Source: JANYJJ01 sp038241115 (GTDB taxonomy: Bacteria > Pseudomonadota > Gammaproteobacteria > Burkholderiales > Burkholderiaceae_C). Taken from it: 8,136 nt of DNA. The translations under genes and the position numbers were made by a program. Positions 4,833 to 8,136 of the stretch are shown here, piece by piece. A model generated the notes under the pieces. That model was not told the origin of the DNA, made no database searches, and saw nothing but the letters and a program-made list of their open reading frames with translations. Each line of letters begins with the position of its first letter. The stretch's first letter is position 1. The DNA lies in contig JBBRGA010000149.1 of the NCBI GenBank assembly GCA_038241115.1, forward strand, positions 1 to 8,136. Direction: 5' to 3'.

Positions 4833-5893
4833 GCATTACCGACCTCGACGCACTGACCCGTGCCATCGACCACCGCGAAATTTTCCATGACGAGATGCTG
4901 TCCATCGTGCGTCGCATCATGAGCGGCGAAATGTCGCCCGTGATGATGGCGGCCATGCTGGTGGGCCTGCGCGTGAAGAAAGAAACCATCGGCGAAATCA
5001 CCGCGGCGGCGCAAGTCATGCGCGAGTTTTCGACCAAAGTTGACGTGCCCGATAAAACCCACTTGGTCGACATCGTGGGCACCGGCGGCGACGGCTCGCA
5101 CACTTTCAACATTTCCACGTGCAGCATGTTTGTGGCGGCAGCCGCAGGCGCTCGCGTCAGCAAGCACGGCAACCGCAGCGTGAGCAGCAAATCGGGCAGC
5201 GCCGACGTGTTGGAAGCCATGGGTGTGCGCTTGAACTTGAGCCCGGCCGCCATAGCCCAGTGCATCACTGAGACCGGCATCGGTTTCATGTTCGCGCCCA
5301 ACCACCATCCGGCCATGAAAAATGTGGCCCCGGTTCGCAAAGAGTTGGGCGTGCGCACCATCTTCAACATCTTGGGCCCGCTGACCAACCCGGCCGATGC
5401 GCCACACATTTTGATGGGTGTGTTCCATCCAGATTTGGTGGGCATTCAGGTGCGCGCTTTGCAGCGTCTGGGTGCCGAGCATGCGGTGGTGGTTTATGGC
5501 CGCGACGGCATGGACGAGGTTTCTCTGGGCGCAGCCACCATGGTGGGCGAATACAAAGGCGGTGGTATCCGCGAATACGAGATTCACCCTGAAGACTTCG
5601 GCCTCACCATGGCCAGCAACCGAGCCTTGAAAGTAGACACGCCGCAAGAATCGATGGGCTTGTTGACGGCCGTGTTGAACAACGAGCCTGGGCCTGCGCG
5701 CGACATTGTTTTACTGAACGCCGGCGTGGCTTTGTACGCCGCCGATGTGGCGGCCACGATGGGCGAGGGTGTGGCGCTGGCTCGAGAAGCGGTGGCATCG
5801 GGCAAGGCGCTGGCGAAGATGCATCAGTTTGTTCAACGCACTCAGTCTCTGGCGCCTGCAGTTCTTGCCACTTCTGCAGTGACGCCGCCATGA
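4829..5893 (+). CDS. trpD: Anthranilate phosphoribosyltransferase
   Basis: TrpD joins anthranilate to phosphoribosyl pyrophosphate (PRPP), forming phosphoribosyl-anthranilate. The 354-residue protein is within the usual 335-355 range. A helical N-terminal domain is followed by the PRPP-binding loop GTGGDG (84-89), then NIST (94-97), KHGNR (112-116), the anthranilate-contacting Arg170 in PVRKELG, ILGPLTNP (181-188) and GRDGMDE (224-230), whose Asp229 and Glu230 correspond to the second metal site. No key residue is missing. The last 15 or so residues (SLAPAVLATSAVTPP) are Ala/Pro-rich and look like a variable tail. The start overlaps trpG and the stop overlaps trpC, each by 4 bp, fitting tight coupling in one transcript. 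A stand-alone TrpD, not fused to TrpG, is normal for betaproteobacteria. Confidence 0.98.
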   Translation: MSITDLDALTRAIDHREIFHDEMLSIVRRIMSGEMSPVMMAAMLVGLRVKKETIGEITAAAQVMREFSTKVDVPDKTHLVDIVGTGGDGSHTFNISTCSMFVAAAAGARVSKHGNRSVSSKSGSADVLEAMGVRLNLSPAAIAQCITETGIGFMFAPNHHPAMKNVAPVRKELGVRTIFNILGPLTNPADAPHILMGVFHPDLVGIQVRALQRLGAEHAVVVYGRDGMDEVSLGAATMVGEYKGGGIREYEIHPEDFGLTMASNRALKVDTPQESMGLLTAVLNNEPGPARDIVLLNAGVALYAADVAATMGEGVALAREAVASGKALAKMHQFVQRTQSLAPAVLATSAVTPP

Positions 5894-6678
5894 GCGACAT
5901 ACTGAACAAAATCGTGGCCGTCAAACGCGATGAAATTCGCGTCGCTCGAGCCCACCGAGACATCGCTTCGCTGCGCCGCGATGCCGAATCGTTGGGCGGC
6001 CAGCGCGACTTTGAGGCCAGCATGCGCGGCAAGATTTCCGCCGGACACGCGGCCGTCATCGCTGAAGTGAAAAAAGCCAGCCCCAGCAAAGGCGTGCTGC
6101 GCGAAAACTTCGTTCCCGGTGAGATCGCTGCCAGCTACGCGCAGCACGGCGCGGCATGCTTGAGCGTGCTCACCGACGTGCAGTTTTTTCAAGGCGCGAA
6201 TGCTTATTTGGAGCAAGCGCGAACCGCCTGCACGCTCCCCGTGCTGCGCAAAGATTTCATGGTCGATGCCTACCAAGTGTTTGAGGCACGCGCCATGGGA
6301 GCCGACTGCATCTTGTTGATTGCAGCCTGTCTGGATAACGCGCAAATGCAAGACCTCGAAGCTCAGTCCAGCGCTTTGGGAATGGCGGTGTTGGTCGAGG
6401 TTCACGACGCCGAGGAGCTAGACCGCGCATTGCGCCTGCGAACGCCGCTGCTGGGCATCAACAACCGCAACTTGCGCACGTTCGAAGTCACGCTGGACAC
6501 CACACTCGGCTTGATGAAACACGTACCTACGGACCGATTGCTGATCACCGAAAGCGGCATCGTCGGCCGCGCTGACGTACAGCGCATGCGCTCAGCCGAT
6601 GTCAATGCGTTTTTGGTGGGCGAGGCCTTCATGCGCGCGCCCGATCCCGGCGTGGCGCTGGCGGCCTTGTTTCAATGA
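5890..6678 (+). CDS. trpC: Indole-3-glycerol phosphate synthase
   Basis: TrpC closes the indole ring, turning carboxyphenylamino-deoxyribulose phosphate into indole-3-glycerol phosphate with loss of CO2 and water. The 262-residue TIM barrel is a monofunctional TrpC, not the TrpC-TrpF fusion of enterobacteria. Motifs are IAEVKKASPSKG (57-68, with Glu59 and Lys61), LSVLTD (91-96), VLRKDF with the catalytic Lys121 (118-123), LVEVH with Glu170 (168-172), GINNRNL (189-195), ITESGI with Ser222 (219-224) and FLVGEAFM (241-248). All catalytic residues are present. It starts in ATGA overlapping trpD. The ung start follows after 6 bp in the same reading frame. The phosphoribosylanthranilate isomerase trpF and the trpBA genes are not in this window. 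Confidence 0.98.
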   Translation: MSDILNKIVAVKRDEIRVARAHRDIASLRRDAESLGGQRDFEASMRGKISAGHAAVIAEVKKASPSKGVLRENFVPGEIAASYAQHGAACLSVLTDVQFFQGANAYLEQARTACTLPVLRKDFMVDAYQVFEARAMGADCILLIAACLDNAQMQDLEAQSSALGMAVLVEVHDAEELDRALRLRTPLLGINNRNLRTFEVTLDTTLGLMKHVPTDRLLITESGIVGRADVQRMRSADVNAFLVGEAFMRAPDPGVALAALFQ

Positions 6679-6684
6679 CGGTTT

Positions 6685-7449
6685 TTGGGTCCTGCGTTGA
6701 CGACGCCTTCAGCTGACACGATTTCTACCGAGTGCGTCTCGGCCGACAACCGACTGCGCGAGCCGTTGGCGAGTTTGTTTGCGGCGGTTCCGATCAGCTG
6801 GCGCGTGGTCACGGATCGCTTTCAGCACAGCCAAGCCGGACTGGCCTTGATTAAATTCGTCGACGCGCGCGTCAGTGCCGGTGCCAAGGTCTACCCGGCG
6901 CAAGTTTTTCGAGCCCTTGAGCTGACTGCGCCCTCCGACGTTCGCGTACTCATCCTCGGTCAAGACCCGTATCACGGGTCGGGTCAAGCGCAGGGCTTGG
7001 CGTTTTCCATCGCCTCCACGCAAAAAACGGCGCCCAGCTTGCGCAACATGCTGAGCGAGGTGGCTGCCGACATGGGGAGGCCGTCAATTTGCGTGAATGA
7101 CCTGACGCCTTGGGCCGCGCAGGGGGTGCTGTTGTTGAACACAGTGTTGACTGTGGAAGACGGTCGGCCGCAAAGCCACGCGCAGCAAGGTTGGGAGCTG
7201 TTGACCGACGCGCTGTTGCAGCACGTGGCCGCGCAACCTGAGCCGGTAGTTTTCATGCTTTGGGGTGCCGCGGCCCAGCGAAAGCAAGTTCTCATCGATG
7301 CCAAACGCCACCGGGTGCTGCTTGCCAATCATCCCTCGCCGTTGTCTGCCCGCCGATTGCCGCGTCCCTTCTTGGGTTGTCAACATTTCAGCCTGGCCAA
7401 TGCGTACCTGGCGGACTCGCATGGAGCCAAACGTGTCATTGCTTGGTAG
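6685..7449 (+). CDS. ung: Uracil-DNA glycosylase
   Basis: UNG removes uracil from DNA and starts base excision repair. From the chosen start the protein has 254 residues. The family core spans about 25-254: the catalytic water-activating loop GQDPYHG (92-98, Asp94), LAFS with the uracil-stacking Phe107 (105-108), PSLRN (117-121), GVLLLNTVLTVE (147-158, uracil-specific Asn152) and the DNA-intercalation loop HPSPLSA (216-222, His216). All are intact. The start is uncertain: no in-frame ATG or GTG lies near the beginning, so TTG at 6685 or TTG at 6697 is used. The second has GGGT 7 bp upstream and would shorten the protein by four residues. It is 6 bp from the trpC stop, so it probably belongs to the trp transcript. 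The tRNA promoter begins within or just after its end. Confidence 0.95.
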   Translation: MGPALTTPSADTISTECVSADNRLREPLASLFAAVPISWRVVTDRFQHSQAGLALIKFVDARVSAGAKVYPAQVFRALELTAPSDVRVLILGQDPYHGSGQAQGLAFSIASTQKTAPSLRNMLSEVAADMGRPSICVNDLTPWAAQGVLLLNTVLTVEDGRPQSHAQQGWELLTDALLQHVAAQPEPVVFMLWGAAAQRKQVLIDAKRHRVLLANHPSPLSARRLPRPFLGCQHFSLANAYLADSHGAKRVIAW

Positions 7450-7461
7450 TGACTCGGGGTC

Positions 7462-7470
7462 TGCTACACT
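7462..7470 (+). promoter_or_regulatory. Promoter of the tRNA-Tyr/Gly/Thr cluster
   Basis: TGCTACACT is an extended -10 element (TGn plus TACACT). CTTGGT at 7442-7447 lies at 17-bp spacing as a poor -35 box and overlaps the last codons of ung. A GC-rich stretch (CGCGGG, 7471-7476) follows the hexamer, as expected of the discriminator in stable-RNA promoters under stringent control. The tRNA begins 15 bp after the hexamer, leaving a short 5' leader for RNase P. Confidence 0.6.
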
Positions 7471-7484
7471 CGCGGGTTCATCGG

Positions 7485-7570
7485 GGAGGGGTGGCCGAGT
7501 GGTTAATGGCAGCAGACTGTAAATCTGCCCTCTAACGAGTACGCTGGTTCGAATCCAGCCTCCTCCACCA
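7485..7570 (+). tRNA. tRNA-Tyr (anticodon GTA)
   Basis: The 86-nt gene folds as a class II tRNA with a long variable arm (about 7529-7542). The acceptor stem GGAGGGG pairs with CTCCTCC (one G-T wobble). The anticodon stem GCAGA/TCTGC holds loop CTGTAAA with anticodon GTA at 7519-7521, and the T stem GCTGG/CCAGC surrounds TTCGAAT. Discriminator A and CCA are encoded. It is first in the cluster, preceded by a promoter-like sequence. Confidence 0.97.
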
Positions 7571-7621
7571 TCGGCGAATTGGATAGCGATAGGTAAAAAG
7601 TCAAATTTAAGAAGGCTCCGC

Positions 7622-7697
7622 GCGGGAGTAGCTCAGTTGGTAGAGCATTTGCCTTCCAAGCAAAATGTCGCGAGTTCGAACCTCGTCTCCCGCTCCA
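7622..7697 (+). tRNA. tRNA-Gly (anticodon TCC)
   Basis: The 76-nt cloverleaf has acceptor stem GCGGGAG/CTCCCGC, D arm GCTCAGTTGGTAGAGC, anticodon stem TTTGC/GCAAA with loop CTTCCAA (anticodon TCC at 7655-7657) and T stem GCGAG/CTCGT with one G-T wobble. Discriminator T and an encoded CCA complete it. It follows tRNA-Tyr by 51 bp without a separate promoter being evident. Confidence 0.97.
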
Positions 7698-7770
7698 GTT
7701 GCCTGTGCAATTTGGGCGGCGGTTAGAGGCCAAAGAGATACATAAACATGAGATCAGGCGTTGTCTTCAG

Positions 7771-7799
7771 TGGTCTGTGAACCGGGTGTTTCCAGACTA
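7771..7799 (+). other. Hairpin in the spacer between tRNA-Gly and tRNA-Thr
   Basis: TGGTCTG (7771-7777) pairs with CAGACTA (7793-7799), seven pairs including a G-T wobble. The loop has GAA/TTC complementarity that could lengthen the stem. It lies 9 bp before tRNA-Thr in a 111-bp spacer that holds no gene. It may be a processing or spacer structure in the polycistronic tRNA precursor; there is no T-run and it is not a terminator. Confidence 0.35.
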
Positions 7800-7808
7800 G
7801 TGTTGATC

Positions 7809-7883
<75 letters not shown>

Positions 7884-7902
7884 AAGTTTGTACAAGTTTG
7901 TA
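7884..7902. repeat. Tandem 9-bp direct repeat after tRNA-Thr
   Basis: AAGTTTGTA occurs twice (7884-7892 and 7894-7902), separated by one C. The junction makes the palindrome TTGTACAA (7888-7895). It directly follows the tRNA CCA end, where the 3' trailer is cut. It could be a slippage product, part of a tuf promoter or a processing site; no -10 box at proper spacing was found. Confidence 0.5.
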
Positions 7903-7913
7903 AACAGACCAGC

Positions 7914-7942
7914 GGGATTCGCTTTGCGAACCCTTATTTTTT
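7914..7942 (+). terminator. Intrinsic terminator-like hairpin in the tuf leader
   Basis: GGG-A-TTCGC (7914-7922) pairs with GCGAACCC (7926-7933): eight pairs, a one-base A bulge and a TTT loop. It is followed at once by TTATTTTTT (7934-7942). This has the form of a Rho-independent terminator, yet it lies between tRNA-Thr and tuf and ends one base before the AGGAG ribosome binding site. It may partly terminate transcription from the tRNA promoter, lowering or regulating readthrough into tuf. Confidence 0.65.
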
Positions 7943-7956
7943 AGGAGTCACAGAAA

Positions 7957-8136
7957 ATGGCAAAAGGCAAATTTGAGCGCACCAAGCCGCACGTCAACGT
8001 AGGCACGATTGGTCACGTCGACCACGGCAAGACCACGTTGACAGCGGCCATTACCACCGTGCTGAGCAAGCTGTACGGCGGCGAAGCCAAGGCGTACGAC
8101 CAGATCGACGCAGCGCCCGAAGAAAAAGCGCGCGGC
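7957..8136 (+). CDS. tuf: Elongation factor Tu, first 60 codons (runs off right edge)
   Basis: EF-Tu is the GTPase that brings aminoacyl-tRNA to the ribosome; the full protein is about 396 residues. The fragment begins MAKGKFERTKPHVNVGTIGH and contains the P-loop GHVDHGKT (19-26) with Lys25 and Thr26, then DQIDAAPEEKARG, the start of the switch I region. The ATG is preceded by AGGAG at 7943-7947, 9 bp upstream, a strong ribosome binding site. The upstream tRNA-Tyr/Gly/Thr cluster identifies this as the tufB-type locus, which is normally followed by tRNA-Trp, secE and nusG. A terminator-like hairpin lies just ahead of the ribosome binding site, and no separate tuf promoter is clear. Confidence 0.98.
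   Translation, partial: MAKGKFERTKPHVNVGTIGHVDHGKTTLTAAITTVLSKLYGGEAKAYDQIDAAPEEKARG

Noticed and set aside
4793..5647. 284-codon minus-strand frame opposite trpD
   Set aside because: trpD on the plus strand has every family motif; the His/Ala-rich antisense translation is a mirror of its codon usage.

Overview
This window looks like chromosomal DNA of a betaproteobacterium of the order Burkholderiales, most likely family Comamonadaceae. The reasons are the GC-rich sequence, the gene order (gcr-apaG divergent from rpe-gph, followed by trpE-trpG-trpD-trpC-ung) and the tRNA-Tyr/Gly/Thr-tuf cluster. Protein sequence features fit that group. The genus cannot be fixed from sequence alone. Nearly everything is housekeeping; there is no defence system, phage, IS element or CRISPR array.

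Layout. Positions 1-966 (minus strand) hold apaG followed by the start of a Gcr-type 'site-specific recombinase' family gene that runs off the left edge. Positions 967-1001 form a 35-bp divergent region whose centre is a perfect inverted repeat carrying a TAAAAT -10-like hexamer on each strand. Positions 1002-2341 are rpe and gph (ribulose-phosphate epimerase and phosphoglycolate phosphatase), overlapping by 4 bp. Positions 2342-2636 are a trp leader region: an extended -10 element, an apparently leaderless 21-codon leader peptide ending in Trp-Pro-Trp, and several overlapping hairpins. Positions 2637-6678 are trpE, trpG, trpD and trpC (chorismate to anthranilate, then to indole-glycerol phosphate). 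A 126-bp gap separates trpE from trpG and contains a degenerate palindromic repeat; trpG/trpD and trpD/trpC overlap by 4 bp each. The ung gene follows trpC after 6 bp. From 7465 onward come a tRNA promoter, tRNA-Tyr(GTA), tRNA-Gly(TCC), tRNA-Thr(GGT), a terminator-like hairpin and the first 60 codons of tuf (EF-Tu).

How the genes work together. Rpe and Gph serve pentose-phosphate and 2-phosphoglycolate metabolism. TrpE and TrpG form anthranilate synthase, and TrpD and TrpC carry out later steps of tryptophan synthesis. TrpE keeps the LLES feedback motif, and the W-P-W leader peptide suggests a second layer of control through ribosome stalling. The leader has no U-tract terminator, so how stalling would be passed to trpE is an open question. 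The tRNA-tuf cluster supplies the translation machinery and carries a possible terminator just before the tuf ribosome binding site.

The most interesting signals are in noncoding DNA: the leaderless trp leader with its unusual attenuator, the symmetric divergent promoter of apaG/rpe, the repeat-containing break between trpE and trpG, and the hairpin in front of tuf.
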